In this document: in pieces, positions 10,692 to 23,250 of the stretch | Layout: each line of letters opens with the position of its first letter | Numbering within the stretch: position 1 is the first letter of the stretch | NCBI RefSeq assembly: GCF_002869765.1 | Contig: NZ_PNOR01000018.1 | Coordinates: 31,139 to 95,138, forward strand | Direction of reading: 5' to 3' | Length of the DNA stretch: 64,000 nucleotides | Origin: Deinococcus planocerae | GTDB lineage: Bacteria > Deinococcota > Deinococci > Deinococcales > Deinococcaceae | Made by a program: the position numbers and the translations under genes | Notes under the pieces: model-generated | What the model saw: only the letters and a program-made list of their open reading frames with translations | The model's database searches: none | What the model was told of the DNA's origin: nothing

Positions 10692-10725
10692 GCGGCCTTC
10701 CGGAGACGGGGGCCGCTTTTCTTTT
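10692..10725 (+). terminator. Rho-independent terminator after PPIase gene
   Basis: GCGGCC (10692-10697) pairs with GGCCGC (10711-10716), followed by TTTTCTTTT. Confidence 0.85.
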
Positions 10726-10781
10726 CCCCCGTCATTCGGCGCAAGACGCCGCCCCGCCGCGCCCGCTAGAATCGCCCGCGT

Positions 10782-11780
10782 ATGCCGCGCGTGTTTTCAG
10801 GAATCCAGCCGACGGGTGATCCCCACATCGGCAACTACTTCGGGGCCATGAAGAACTATGTGCGGCTGGGCGAGGAGTACGGCAAGAACTCCATCTACTG
10901 CGTCGTGGACCTCCACGCGCCCACCAACCCCGGCGCCTACGATCCCGCCCGCCTCGCCGAGCGCACCTTCGAGATGGCGCTGGCGAACATGGCGGTGGGC
11001 CTCGATCCCGCCAAAGTCATCTTTTTCGCCCAGTCGCACGTGCCCGAGCACACCGAACTCGCGTGGCTCTTCACGGTGATCACCCCCGTCGGCGAGCTGG
11101 AGCGCATGACCCAGTACAAGGACAAGGCGGGGCAACTGGAGAGCGTTCCGGCGGGACTCCTGATGTACCCGGTCCTCCAGGCCGCCGACATCCTGCTGTA
11201 CAAGGCGGACACCGTGCCCGTCGGCGAGGATCAGGTGCAGCACATCGAGCTGACGCGCGAGATCGCCCGCAAGTTCAACCACGCCTTCGGGGAGACCTTC
11301 CCCGAGCCCAGGGCCGTGCTGGCGAAAGACGCCCTGCGCATTCCCGGCGTGGACGGCCAGGGCAAGATGAGCAAGAGCAAGGGCGAGACGAGCACCCTGG
11401 GCATCCTGGAGCCCTTCGACTCGATCTGGCAAAAGCTCCGGGTGGCGCCCACCGACCCCGCCCGCGTGCGCCGCTCGGACCCCGGCGACCCCGACAAGTG
11501 CCTGATCGGCGACTACCACAAGCTCTTTTCGGACCTCCCCACCATCGAGACGGTGTATCAGGGCTGCCGCACCGCCGGGATCGGCTGCGTGGACTGCAAG
11601 AAGATGCTGATGGAGGGCGTGCGGCGCGAGCTGACGCCGGTGCAGGAGCGGGCCGCCGAGTTGCGGGCCGACCCCGACCGGGTGCGCGACGCTCTGGCGA
11701 CCGGGGCGCGCGAGGCCCGCGAGATCGCCGTGCCGGTGATGGGGGAGGCGCGGGAGAAGGTGGGGTTTTTGAAGTTGTGA
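10782..11780 (+). CDS. trpS: Tryptophanyl-tRNA synthetase with probable Fe-S cysteine motif
   Basis: 332 residues, normal for bacterial TrpRS. Class I signatures are HIGN (15-18) and KMSKS (195-199); SGIQPTGDPHIGNYFG opens the Rossmann fold. The enzyme charges tRNA-Trp with tryptophan using ATP. Cysteines 240, 262, 269 and 272 are spaced C-x21-C-x6-C-x2-C, one residue short in the first gap of the C-x22-C-x6-C-x2-C pattern that holds a 4Fe-4S cluster in Thermotoga maritima TrpRS near the tRNA anticodon. A cluster here is inferred from this match. TAGAAT (10767-10772) ends 9 bases before the ATG with no Shine-Dalgarno sequence. Confidence 0.96.
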   Translation: MPRVFSGIQPTGDPHIGNYFGAMKNYVRLGEEYGKNSIYCVVDLHAPTNPGAYDPARLAERTFEMALANMAVGLDPAKVIFFAQSHVPEHTELAWLFTVITPVGELERMTQYKDKAGQLESVPAGLLMYPVLQAADILLYKADTVPVGEDQVQHIELTREIARKFNHAFGETFPEPRAVLAKDALRIPGVDGQGKMSKSKGETSTLGILEPFDSIWQKLRVAPTDPARVRRSDPGDPDKCLIGDYHKLFSDLPTIETVYQGCRTAGIGCVDCKKMLMEGVRRELTPVQERAAELRADPDRVRDALATGAREAREIAVPVMGEAREKVGFLKL

Positions 11781-11820
11781 GGGAGGCAGAACGCGGTGCG
11801 CGGGACTCGGGGGGAAAGGC

Positions 11821-12582
11821 TTGACCGTTCTGGCCGCCCCTCCCCCGCCCGTTCCGGAGAGCTTCGTCGTTCGCCTGCCTGAGTTCGAGGGGTCACTCTC
11901 GGACCTCGGTGGGGCGCTGCGGGCGGGGCGGGTGGAGCCGGGGGAGGTGCCGCTGCTCGTCCTCACGCGGGACGTGCTGGCGTGGGTGGCCGCGCTGACC
12001 GGGCAAGGCGGCGCGGCCTTCGCGGAGGCGCACCCGGAGGTGCTGCCTGCGCTGGCGAACGTGATCGCCCTGAAAGCCCGCCTCCTGCTGCCGCAGCCCG
12101 AGCCGGAGGAGATTGACCCCAGCGACCTCCCCGACGACCCTTTGGACGACGTGATCGAGGGGGTGGAAGCGCTGGCGGAGCTGGACGCGCTGGTGGGCTT
12201 CCTGGCCGCCCGGAGGCGGGAACGGGAGGGGCTGATTCCGGCCCGCGCCGTGCCGCTCGACCTCCCCCGCCGCGAGCGCAAGCGCAACCCGCAGGGCAGC
12301 CTCGCCAAGTTGGTGAAGGCCGCCCAGAGCGCCGTGCGGCAGGTCGAGGTGCCCCTGCTCGCCCGCGAGCGGTTGACGCTGGCAGACGCGCTGGGGGCGT
12401 TGCGCGCCTTCGGGGTGCGGCTGCGGACCTTCACCTTCCGGGGGGTTCCGGCCCAGGACTGGGGCGAGCGCACGACCTACTTCGCCGCGCTGCTGGAGGG
12501 GGTCAAGGAGGGGTCCTTCAGCGCCGAGCAGGAGGGGGCGTACGGGGAGATTCGGGTGACTTCGCACGTGGTGGACTTGTAA
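11821..12582 (+). CDS. scpA: Segregation and condensation protein A
   Basis: 253 residues from TTG at 11821, chosen as the only start close before the homology; AAAGG lies just upstream. ScpA is the kleisin of the bacterial SMC complex. The N-terminal LPEFEGSLSDLGGALRAGRVEPGEVPLLVLTRDVL corresponds to the kleisin N-domain; VIALKARLLLPQP is a hallmark of ScpA; the C-terminal winged helix ends YFAALLEGVKEGSFSAEQEGAYGEI. It bridges SMC heads in chromosome condensation. The gene follows trpS by 40 bases and may be co-transcribed. scpB is not in the window. Confidence 0.9.
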   Translation: MTVLAAPPPPVPESFVVRLPEFEGSLSDLGGALRAGRVEPGEVPLLVLTRDVLAWVAALTGQGGAAFAEAHPEVLPALANVIALKARLLLPQPEPEEIDPSDLPDDPLDDVIEGVEALAELDALVGFLAARRREREGLIPARAVPLDLPRRERKRNPQGSLAKLVKAAQSAVRQVEVPLLARERLTLADALGALRAFGVRLRTFTFRGVPAQDWGERTTYFAALLEGVKEGSFSAEQEGAYGEIRVTSHVVDL

Positions 12583-12633
12583 AGCTCCGCAGGAAAGAGG
12601 TGAGACAAGACATCCAGAGGTGACACTTTTTCT

Positions 12634-12671
12634 CCTTCCCCTTGAGGGGGGAGGCTGGGAGGGGGTGAGCG
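12634..12671. repeat. Dispersed intergenic repeat A, short copy
   Basis: The stretch ending GAGGCTGGGAGGGGGTGAGC is shared, in reverse orientation, with 50211-50270, where an extra hairpin of about 21 bases is inserted. A CTTCCCC/GGGGGGAG stem lies at its left end. Confidence 0.55.
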
Positions 12672-12737
12672 GGCAGAGCGTCCCAGCGACATTGGGAAGG
12701 CGGAGGCATCCTCTCAGCGGTAGGGCCGCTCGCCTCC

Positions 12738-12800
12738 CCCTCACCCCAACCCTCTCCGCAAGCGGCTCTACGAGTCCCGCGAGGGGAGAGGGAGAATGAA
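12738..12800. repeat. Intergenic inverted-repeat element
   Basis: CCCTCTCC (12750-12757) pairs with GGAGAGGG (12785-12792), and a small CCGC/GCGG hairpin sits inside (12756-12765). No second copy was found in this window. Such pyrimidine/purine-rich hairpins often recur between genes. Confidence 0.45.
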
Positions 12801-12806
12801 GCCCTT

Positions 12807-13613
12807 TTAGCCCCGCGCCAATACCGCCGCCCGCTCCACCTGCTCGTCGGTTGGTCGAACCCCGGTATAGAGGACGAACTGCTCCAGCGCCTGCAAGACG
12901 GCGACCTCAGCCCCGGTAATGACTCTCTTTCCGAGTGTCCGGGCGTGGCGGATCAGCGGGGTCTCGGGCGGGAGGGCCACCACCTCGAAGACGGTCTGTG
13001 CCCGCTCGATGGTTTCGGGCGGGAAGGCGAGGTCGTCCGCCTCCGGGCCGCCCGCCATGCCGACCGGCGTGACGTTGATGAGCAGGTCGGCCCCGGCGGG
13101 GTCGAGGTCAGGGCGCCAGGTATAGCCGCACGCCTCCGCCAGCGCACGTCCCGCCCTCTCGTTCCGGGCGAGGATGGTGCCCGAACAAAAACCTGCGTCG
13201 CGCATGGCGTACGCCACCGCCTTCGCCATGCCGCCGCTGCCCCGCAGGACGAAAGTGGAGTCGGTGGGCACGCCGGAGAGCAGCTTCGACACCGCGATGT
13301 AGTCGGTGTTGTAGGCGCGCAGATACCCGTCCTCGTTCACGATGGTGTTCACGGAGCCGATGACGGCGGCGGAGGGGTCGAGTTCGTCCAGGTACTCGAC
13401 GCACGTCTCCTTGAAGGGCATGGAGACCGCGCACCCCCGGATGCCCAGGGCCCGAATGCCGACGATGGCCCCGCGCAGGTCGGTCGTCGTGAACGCCTTG
13501 TAGATGTAGTCGAGGCCCAGCTCCTCGTACAGGGCGTTGTGAAAGCGGGTGCCGAAGTTGCCGGGGCGGCCCGCCAGGGACATGCACAGCCGGGTGTCCT
13601 TGCTGATCCTCAT
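12807..13613 (-). CDS. Shikimate 5-dehydrogenase-like protein
   Basis: 268 residues. AroE fold: the substrate domain carries the catalytic lysine in AVSMPFKETCVEYLD and the paired aspartate in AYNTDYIAV; the Rossmann domain has FVLRGSGGMAKAVAYAM, with LINVTPVGMAGG following. True AroE usually reads NVTxPxK and GxPIxHSxSPxxHN at these sites; here they are SMPFK and SLAGRPGNFGTRFHN, so it belongs to the divergent AroE-like branch and the substrate may not be shikimate. It lies 13 bases after argC at the end of the arginine cluster, an unusual setting for an aromatic-pathway enzyme. Confidence 0.75.
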   Translation of the reverse strand: MRISKDTRLCMSLAGRPGNFGTRFHNALYEELGLDYIYKAFTTTDLRGAIVGIRALGIRGCAVSMPFKETCVEYLDELDPSAAVIGSVNTIVNEDGYLRAYNTDYIAVSKLLSGVPTDSTFVLRGSGGMAKAVAYAMRDAGFCSGTILARNERAGRALAEACGYTWRPDLDPAGADLLINVTPVGMAGGPEADDLAFPPETIERAQTVFEVVALPPETPLIRHARTLGKRVITGAEVAVLQALEQFVLYTGVRPTDEQVERAAVLARG

Positions 13614-13626
13614 GTCAAGGACAGCC

Positions 13627-14567
<941 letters not shown>

Positions 14568-14571
<4 letters not shown>

Positions 14572-14936
14572 ACGATCCCGTCTTTCTGAATGCCTTGCAG
14601 AACTTGAGCGGAGAGAGGGGCATGTCGCCAGTTCAGCGTCTGCCCCGGTTTAAGATGCTGCCACCTTTTGGGCCAGAGGGGAATGATCAGGACAGTCCCG
14701 ACCTGTCCAGCTTGCAGAATGGGCACGTCGTAGGGTTCCCAGGCCGCCATCTCGATCAACGTGTCGCCTTGCCGTGTGAAAGAGATAAAACTTGGATCCG
14801 GCGGCCACCCCGGCCAATCTGCGCGCCGATAGATGACGTGTGGGAAGTCATCGGGCACATACATCCTGGCAAGCAGCATCTGCGTCGGGTCATACTCCGA
14901 CCCCACGCCGGTCAAGCCGCGTTCACCCCCCGTCAT
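14568..14936 (-). CDS. Unknown protein embedded in the arginine cluster
   Basis: 122 residues, not recognised. The sequence is rich in Pro, Trp and aromatic residues ([51 protein letters not shown]). The pattern of short beta-strands ending in a PGQTLNW turn recalls the small beta-barrel of elongation-factor-like proteins, but this is a weak impression. It starts 12 bases after argF and overlaps argC by 4 bases, so it is translated in the same unit and is probably a real gene. Its role in or beside arginine synthesis is unknown. Confidence 0.6.
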
Positions 14937-14948
14937 GTCCTTAGTCTC

Positions 14949-16001
<1,053 letters not shown>

Positions 16002-16076
16002 AGGGCATGAGTATACGCAGTGGGTGAGAAAAGATGCATCCGGGAGTGGGCCCGCGTGTCGTCTACCCTGAGACCC

Positions 16077-17081
16077 ATGTTGAAGGCTCAGGTCCTGGGG
16101 CGTCCGGCGGAGGACAACGCCCTGTGGGTGACGGCGGACACCGGGCAGGGGCAGACGCGGCTACTCCTCGACTGCGGGGCGCGGACGCTGGACACCCTGC
16201 CCTTCGCGGAGGTGCGGGCGGTGGATCACGTCCTGTTCTCGCACCTGCACATGGACCACGTGGCGGGCTTCGACAGCCTCTTCCGCGCGACCTTCGACCT
16301 GCCGGGCCGCGAGAACCACGTCTGGGGCCCGCCCGGCACGGCGCGCATCCTGTCGCACCGCTTCCGGGGCTACTGGTGGAACCACGCGCCCGAGCTGAGC
16401 GGAAGGTGGTATGTGCACGACGTGGACGGGCGGGAAATCCGGTCCTTTCGCTTCGAGCTGCGCGAGGCGTTCGAGGTGGCGCACGAGGAGAGCACACGTC
16501 CGGTGAACGGCCCCCTCTTCACCACCCCGGAGGTCAGCGTCGAGGCCGTGCCCCTGCGGCATCAGGGCGTCTGCCTGGGGTACGTGGTGCGGGAACCCGA
16601 GCGGGTCAGCGTGGACCCGGGGGCCCTGCAAACCCTCGGGCTGAGGGGGGGCCCGTGGCTCGCCGCGCTCAAGGCGGGGGCGACCGGGACGCTCGACGTT
16701 CACGGCACGCCCCACGACGCGGAGGAGTTGCGGGCGCGGCTGCTGCGCCGACAACCGGGGGGGAGCCTCGCCTACCTGACCGACTTTCTGCTGGACGCCG
16801 CGGAGCAGGCCCGGCTCGCACCTCTCCTGGCGGGGGTGGGCACCCTCTACGCGGAGGCGCAGTACCTCCCGGAGGACGCGGACCTCGCGCGGCGCAACGA
16901 CCACACGACGGCCACGCAGGTGGCGGCCCTGGCGAGGGCGGCGGGGGTGGGGCAACTCTGCCTGCTGCACCTCTCGCGGCGGTACCGGGCCCAGAGGTGG
17001 CCGGAGTTCCTGGCGGCGGCTCGCGCCATTTTTCCAGCCACCCATTTTCCCGCCGGGTGGCCCGACGAGGGCAGGGGCTGA
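16077..17081 (+). CDS. Metallo-beta-lactamase fold hydrolase, RNase Z-like
   Basis: 334 residues. The zinc motif SHLHMDHVAGFD (HxHxDH) is intact; further ligands probably lie at the AYLTDFLLD aspartate and in the LCLLHLSRRY histidine region. The layout matches RNase Z-like proteins, but it is not a clear tRNase Z: the long insertion at about 85-150 is rich in Trp and charged residues. A general phosphodiesterase or esterase role is the safest call. TACCCT (16064-16069) ends 7 bases before the ATG at 16077, which excludes the upstream in-frame start at 16020. It is divergent from argF, 75 bases away. Confidence 0.75.
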   Translation: MLKAQVLGRPAEDNALWVTADTGQGQTRLLLDCGARTLDTLPFAEVRAVDHVLFSHLHMDHVAGFDSLFRATFDLPGRENHVWGPPGTARILSHRFRGYWWNHAPELSGRWYVHDVDGREIRSFRFELREAFEVAHEESTRPVNGPLFTTPEVSVEAVPLRHQGVCLGYVVREPERVSVDPGALQTLGLRGGPWLAALKAGATGTLDVHGTPHDAEELRARLLRRQPGGSLAYLTDFLLDAAEQARLAPLLAGVGTLYAEAQYLPEDADLARRNDHTTATQVAALARAAGVGQLCLLHLSRRYRAQRWPEFLAAARAIFPATHFPAGWPDEGRG

Positions 17082-17144
17082 GCGCAAGGGACGACCAAGG
17101 TGGGACTTCCGCCGCGCTTTTCCCCATCCCGTACCCTGTCTTCC

Positions 17145-19623
<2,479 letters not shown>

Positions 19624-19901
19624 GGGGAGGGGCACAAGAAGCGAAAGCTGTTGCGCTGTTCAATACGTCTATGCGGACGCCCCATGAGTGACAGAGAGTA
19701 AACGCTCCTGGCCCACGGCCACGTCGGCTCGCGCAGCGAGACGGTGGGCTCGCGGATGGGACGCGACAAGATCACACCTTGCGTTCGGAGAAACCCGTCC
19801 ACCCACGCCGCCCGTGTGCCCTTGCCGAGCGCAGCGGAAAACTCCCCCAGCCGCCTCGGGGGGGTGGGGGCCAACCGTGGCAAGTCACCCTGCCCCCCTC
19901 C
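19624..19901. other. Convergent intergenic region between polX and MFS gene
   Basis: 278 bases with no supportable gene. GGCTCGCG occurs twice (19731-19738 and 19746-19753), and CTCGC/GCGAG forms a small hairpin around 19733-19745. Base composition is lower in GC than the neighbours in the first 100 bases, which may mark an old insertion or repeat remnant. Confidence 0.4.
19836..19862 (-). terminator. Probable terminator of MFS gene
   Basis: Reading the minus strand, CCCCC (19862-19858) pairs with GGGGG (19848-19844) and is followed by AGTTTTCC. Confidence 0.5.
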
Positions 19902-21068
19902 CTACTCGAACCGCCCCCGCCCAGGCTCCGGCAACCGGTAGGCGATCACCGCACTCGGCAAGAGCAATGTCAGGCTCACCAGCGCCGCCGTCGTCGGACT
20001 CGTCACGTCCGCCAGCGCCCCGACCAGGAAGATGAGGAGCCCGGCGAACCCCCACGAAAACCCCATCATGATGCTGCTCGCCACGGCCACGTGCCCCGGC
20101 GCATATTCCTGCGCGGCGACCACGCCCACCGGCACGCTCGCATTCACCGCCGCCCCCACCAGAAAGGTGAGCGGGTAAAACCACCAGTTCGCCGGACTCG
20201 ACAAGATCAGCAGCGCGAAGAAGGGAATGGTGGTGAGGATGGCGGCCCGCAACACGGGAACCCGCCCGTAGCGGTCACTCGCCCTCCCGCCGACGATGCC
20301 GCCGAGGGCGCTGGCGACGGCGTAGACGGCGAGCGTCACCCCGACCTCACGCGCCCCGAAGCCCCGACCCAGCAGGATGAAGGGGAGCATGGCGTTGTAC
20401 CCCATGCTGGCGAGCGAGCGCAGCACGGCCATCGCCCACAGGGCCACGAGCGGCCCCCGGAAGATGCGCGCGTACTCGGCGAGGCCGACCCGCCGCCCGC
20501 TCGCCCGCCCCGACGGCGTGACCGCGAAGGTGAGGGCCGCGATCCCCGCGCCGATCAGGGAAAACCACGGCAGATGCTCCAGGCCGACCCCCGCGAAGAC
20601 CGGGCCGAGCGCCATGCCCGCCGTGCCCCCGGCGCTGAACAGACTCGCCCACAGCCCCCGCCTCTCGGGTGGGCTGTTCAGGGCCACGTAGGCGGCCCCT
20701 GCCGGGTGGAAAAAGCCGCTGCCGAACCCGGAGGCGGCGACGAGCAGCACGAGCGCCCCGAACCACGGCACGAAGCCCATCATCGTCAGGCCCAGCCCCG
20801 TCATCAGCGGGCCGAGGGCGGCGGCGTAGCGGCGGTCGAACCTCTCCCCGACGATGCCGAGCAGGGGCTGAAGCACGCTGCTCGTGAGGCTGTAGACGGA
20901 GGAGAGCAGGGTGACGGCGGCGATGGACACCCCGAAGCGGTCCTGGAGGGCGGGGGTCAGGGGGGTGAGCATCGCCCCGTAGGCGTCGTTGATGAAATGC
21001 CCCGCCGTGACGGCCACGGCGACGGCGGTGGCGTGGCGGACGGCGGCGGGGGCGGCGGTGGCGCGCAT
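19902..21068 (-). CDS. Major facilitator superfamily transporter, fosmidomycin-resistance (Fsr) like
   Basis: 388 residues with 12 predicted membrane helices. The opening TAGHFINDAYGAMLTPLTPALQDRFG, with its HFxND motif, is typical of the Fsr branch of MFS drug/proton antiporters. The loop 2-3 motif is present as GIVGERFDRRYAAALG, and again after helix 8 as GGRASDRYGRVPVL. It probably exports a small molecule; the substrate is not known. TAGGGT (21077-21082) ends 8 bases before the ATG, and the divergent leaderless promoter of the next gene lies 113 bases away. Confidence 0.82.
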   Translation of the reverse strand: MRATAAPAAVRHATAVAVAVTAGHFINDAYGAMLTPLTPALQDRFGVSIAAVTLLSSVYSLTSSVLQPLLGIVGERFDRRYAAALGPLMTGLGLTMMGFVPWFGALVLLVAASGFGSGFFHPAGAAYVALNSPPERRGLWASLFSAGGTAGMALGPVFAGVGLEHLPWFSLIGAGIAALTFAVTPSGRASGRRVGLAEYARIFRGPLVALWAMAVLRSLASMGYNAMLPFILLGRGFGAREVGVTLAVYAVASALGGIVGGRASDRYGRVPVLRAAILTTIPFFALLILSSPANWWFYPLTFLVGAAVNASVPVGVVAAQEYAPGHVAVASSIMMGFSWGFAGLLIFLVGALADVTSPTTAALVSLTLLLPSAVIAYRLPEPGRGRFE

Positions 21069-21208
21069 AGGTCTCTACCCTACGCCTCCCCATGCGCGGG
21101 GCGTCCAGCGGGGCGGGCCGGAGGCTGCCGCTCGCCCCCCGGAGTGTGAAGTTTGCCCCACCCGGCGGGTGACTGCCGTGTGTGAGCCCAGACGTTAAGC
21201 TGCCCCTC

Positions 21209-21724
21209 ATGGTCGCCACGTTCCGCGAGATGATCGCCGCCACCCTGCCGTCCGAGGAGCGGCTGCTCGAACGGCTCGCGCAGATGTCACCGGGGGAGTG
21301 GGCGGACCTCGCGCAGGTCTTCGCGGCGGCCCTGCCGGAACTCGACGCCGTGCTCACGCTGCCGAGCGGGGCCCCTCTGGCCGCCAGCCTCGCGCAGGCA
21401 CGCGGGGTCACGCTGCTCGACGCGGCCCTTCCCGGCGAGGTGGACAGTTGGCTGCCCCTGATTCCCCCCAGCGGGGAGGTCGTGCTCGTCACCGAACATC
21501 TTCAGGGCGGCGGGCCCGAGCTGGAGGCGGTGGCCCTCGCCACGAGCCACGGCCTGCGCGTCGTGGCCGTCGCGGCGGCGGTCGAGCGCACGAGTGCCGG
21601 GGCCCGGGGCCGCCTCGAACTCCAGGGGGTGCGGGTCTACACCGCCCTGCAACTCGCCGACACCCCGCGCGGACTGGTCTTCGAGCGCCGCGCGCCGAGG
21701 CGCTGGAAGGAGCGGCACCGCTAG
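21209..21724 (+). CDS. Phosphoribosyltransferase-fold protein with degenerate PRPP loop
   Basis: 171 residues. The order of strands and helices resembles orotate phosphoribosyltransferase: SGAPLAASLAQARGVTLLD, then VVLVTEHLQGGGPELEAVAL, then VAAAVERTSAGARGRLELQGVRVYTALQLAD. In active enzymes the middle motif reads like VEDVxTTGGS with paired acidic residues; here it is VTEHLQGGGP, so PRPP binding is doubtful. It may be a regulatory or non-catalytic relative. TAAGCT (21196-21201) ends 7 bases before the ATG at 21209, so the GTG at 21182 is not the start. It stands alone. Confidence 0.6.
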   Translation: MVATFREMIAATLPSEERLLERLAQMSPGEWADLAQVFAAALPELDAVLTLPSGAPLAASLAQARGVTLLDAALPGEVDSWLPLIPPSGEVVLVTEHLQGGGPELEAVALATSHGLRVVAVAAAVERTSAGARGRLELQGVRVYTALQLADTPRGLVFERRAPRRWKERHR

Positions 21725-21745
21725 GGCGCCCCACATACGAACGAT

Positions 21746-21831
21746 GTCACCCTGAGCCGAGCGAAGGGTTTCACCCCCGGCGTGGGATGCTCCGCTCCGC
21801 TCTGATGCGCAGCTTCCCAAGTCAGGGTGAC
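21746..21831. repeat. Dispersed intergenic repeat B with 10-bp inverted ends
   Basis: GTCACCCTGA (21746-21755) pairs perfectly with TCAGGGTGAC (21822-21831). The right part contains GCAGCTTCCCAAGTCA (21809-21824), 14 of 16 identical to GCAGCTTTGCAAGTCA in repeat A (50243-50258). It lies just after a stop codon between convergent genes and may act as a transcription end. Confidence 0.65.
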
Positions 21832-21850
21832 CCCTTCCTCTAGGGCCCGC

Positions 21851-22381
21851 TCAGCTCCTCTCCCCGCGCCCTTGCGCATACGCCCGCAGCGCCCGCTCCT
21901 CGGCGGGAATGCGGATCAGGAGCAGCAGGGCAGCGTTGAGCAGCGTGAAGGCCAGCGCCGTGCGCCACGCCCCGACGGCCAGGGGAGCCGAGGCGAGTTC
22001 CAGCGCGACGACGGCGTAATTGGGGTGCGGCAGCAAGCGGAACGGGCCGCGCCGGACCCGTTCTCCGCCGGGCACGATCAGGATGCGGGTGTTCCAGGAG
22101 CGCCCGAGGGTGCGGATGACCCAGGACCGCAGCGGCTGCGCGAGCACGAAGAGGAGGAAGGCGGGCCAGTTCACCCGCCCCCCCGAGCGGCGGCCTTCGA
22201 GCAGGGTGGCGAGCATCCAGCCCGCATGGAGCACGAAGAAGAGGGGGTAATGTTCCCGCCCGTACTCGACGGCGCCGTGTTCGCGCGCCCAGCGTTCGTT
22301 CGCGCGGGCGAGGCGCAGCTCAAAGAGCCGCTGCACGGCCAGGAAGACGAGGAGGAGGGGGGCGAGGGTGCGGGCCTTCAT
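21851..22381 (-). CDS. Isoprenylcysteine carboxyl methyltransferase-like membrane protein
   Basis: 176 residues with four or five membrane helices. The segment GPFRLLPHPNYAVVALELASAPL contains the HPNY motif of the ICMT/phospholipid-methyltransferase family SAM site, with conserved NTRILIVPGGERVRRGP before it and EERALRAY near the end. Bacterial members methylate small lipophilic substrates and often sit near polyketide genes; no such gene is here. TAAGCT (22389-22394) ends 7 bases before the ATG but lies inside the end of the upstream coding sequence, whose stop is only 2 bases away. The gene could therefore be read both from its own promoter and from the upstream one. Confidence 0.75.
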   Translation of the reverse strand: MKARTLAPLLLVFLAVQRLFELRLARANERWAREHGAVEYGREHYPLFFVLHAGWMLATLLEGRRSGGRVNWPAFLLFVLAQPLRSWVIRTLGRSWNTRILIVPGGERVRRGPFRLLPHPNYAVVALELASAPLAVGAWRTALAFTLLNAALLLLIRIPAEERALRAYAQGRGERS

Positions 22382-22383
22382 CC

Positions 22384-23241
22384 CTACGAGCTTAGGGTGT
22401 AGAAGCTGGCGCTGCCGTGTCGATCCGGTCCCAGCACCAGATGGAGCAAGACCGCCTCCCACGCTCCCACCTTCGGGCCGAGAGTGAGGACGCCCACGCC
22501 CTGAGCCGTGCGGGCAGTCAGGGAGGCGCCGTCCGCCTCGTTTTCCACATGCAGCACCCGCCACCCCTGCCGTTCCAGTTGTGGCCGGAGGTGGACGAGG
22601 AGGTCCGGCTGTTCCGCGGCGCCCTCGGGGGGCAGGAGAAGCGCACGTTCGCTGCGTTCGGCCTCGCCGCCTCCCCCGCCCTGCATCTGCACCCGCCATC
22701 CCTGGGGCACGGTCAGGGTGGGGAGGGGAAGTTCATGCATCCGGTGGAAGTGCGGGTGGGGGTCCTGGCCCAGCATGTGCCGGACCTGCTCCGGTTCCAC
22801 GTCCTGCACGTTCAGCGAGACCTGGGTCACCCCACCCTCGCCCCGGGCATGGAGCATCACCGTCCGCTCCTGTTCAGGGTGGACGCCCATCCACTGCCCC
22901 GCCTCCGCCTCCACGAACGCCTGCCGCCACGGCTGCGCCGCCCGCCACCCCTGCCCCTCCAGGTGGGCCGTGAGAGCGGCCATCACGCCAGGTTGAGGGC
23001 CGGGCACGTCCAGAAAGACGCGCCAGGTGGTCTGTCCGTCGGGCAATCCTCCGGGAGGCCGACGAAACGCCACCGACCGGACGCCGCCGAGCACCCTCAC
23101 ACCCGCGAAGTCGGGCAGCGGCACGGGGAAGTCGGGGGGCAGCGAGTTCGGCGTGACGACCACGCCCCCCGGGTCATCCTCCCAACCCTGCCCCAGCGCC
23201 CGGCGCAGGAACTCCACGTCCAGCGTGACTTGTTCGCCCAT
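22384..23241 (-). CDS. Unknown soluble protein
   Basis: 285 residues, not recognised. There is no signal peptide or membrane segment. Two similar blocks of about 60 residues can be seen: LDVPGPQPGVMAALTAHLEG followed by QGWRAAQPW, and PDLLVHLRPQLERQGWRVLH, both ending in a QGWR motif. This suggests an internal duplication of an alpha/beta unit. The His-rich DPHPHFHRMHELPLP at about 150-165 could bind metal. TAAGCT (23248-23253) ends 6 bases before the ATG, overlapping the end of meaB, so this gene likely has its own leaderless promoter while following the meaB operon. Confidence 0.6.
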   Translation of the reverse strand: MGEQVTLDVEFLRRALGQGWEDDPGGVVVTPNSLPPDFPVPLPDFAGVRVLGGVRSVAFRRPPGGLPDGQTTWRVFLDVPGPQPGVMAALTAHLEGQGWRAAQPWRQAFVEAEAGQWMGVHPEQERTVMLHARGEGGVTQVSLNVQDVEPEQVRHMLGQDPHPHFHRMHELPLPTLTVPQGWRVQMQGGGGGEAERSERALLLPPEGAAEQPDLLVHLRPQLERQGWRVLHVENEADGASLTARTAQGVGVLTLGPKVGAWEAVLLHLVLGPDRHGSASFYTLSS

Positions 23242-23250
23242 AGGCCGAGC

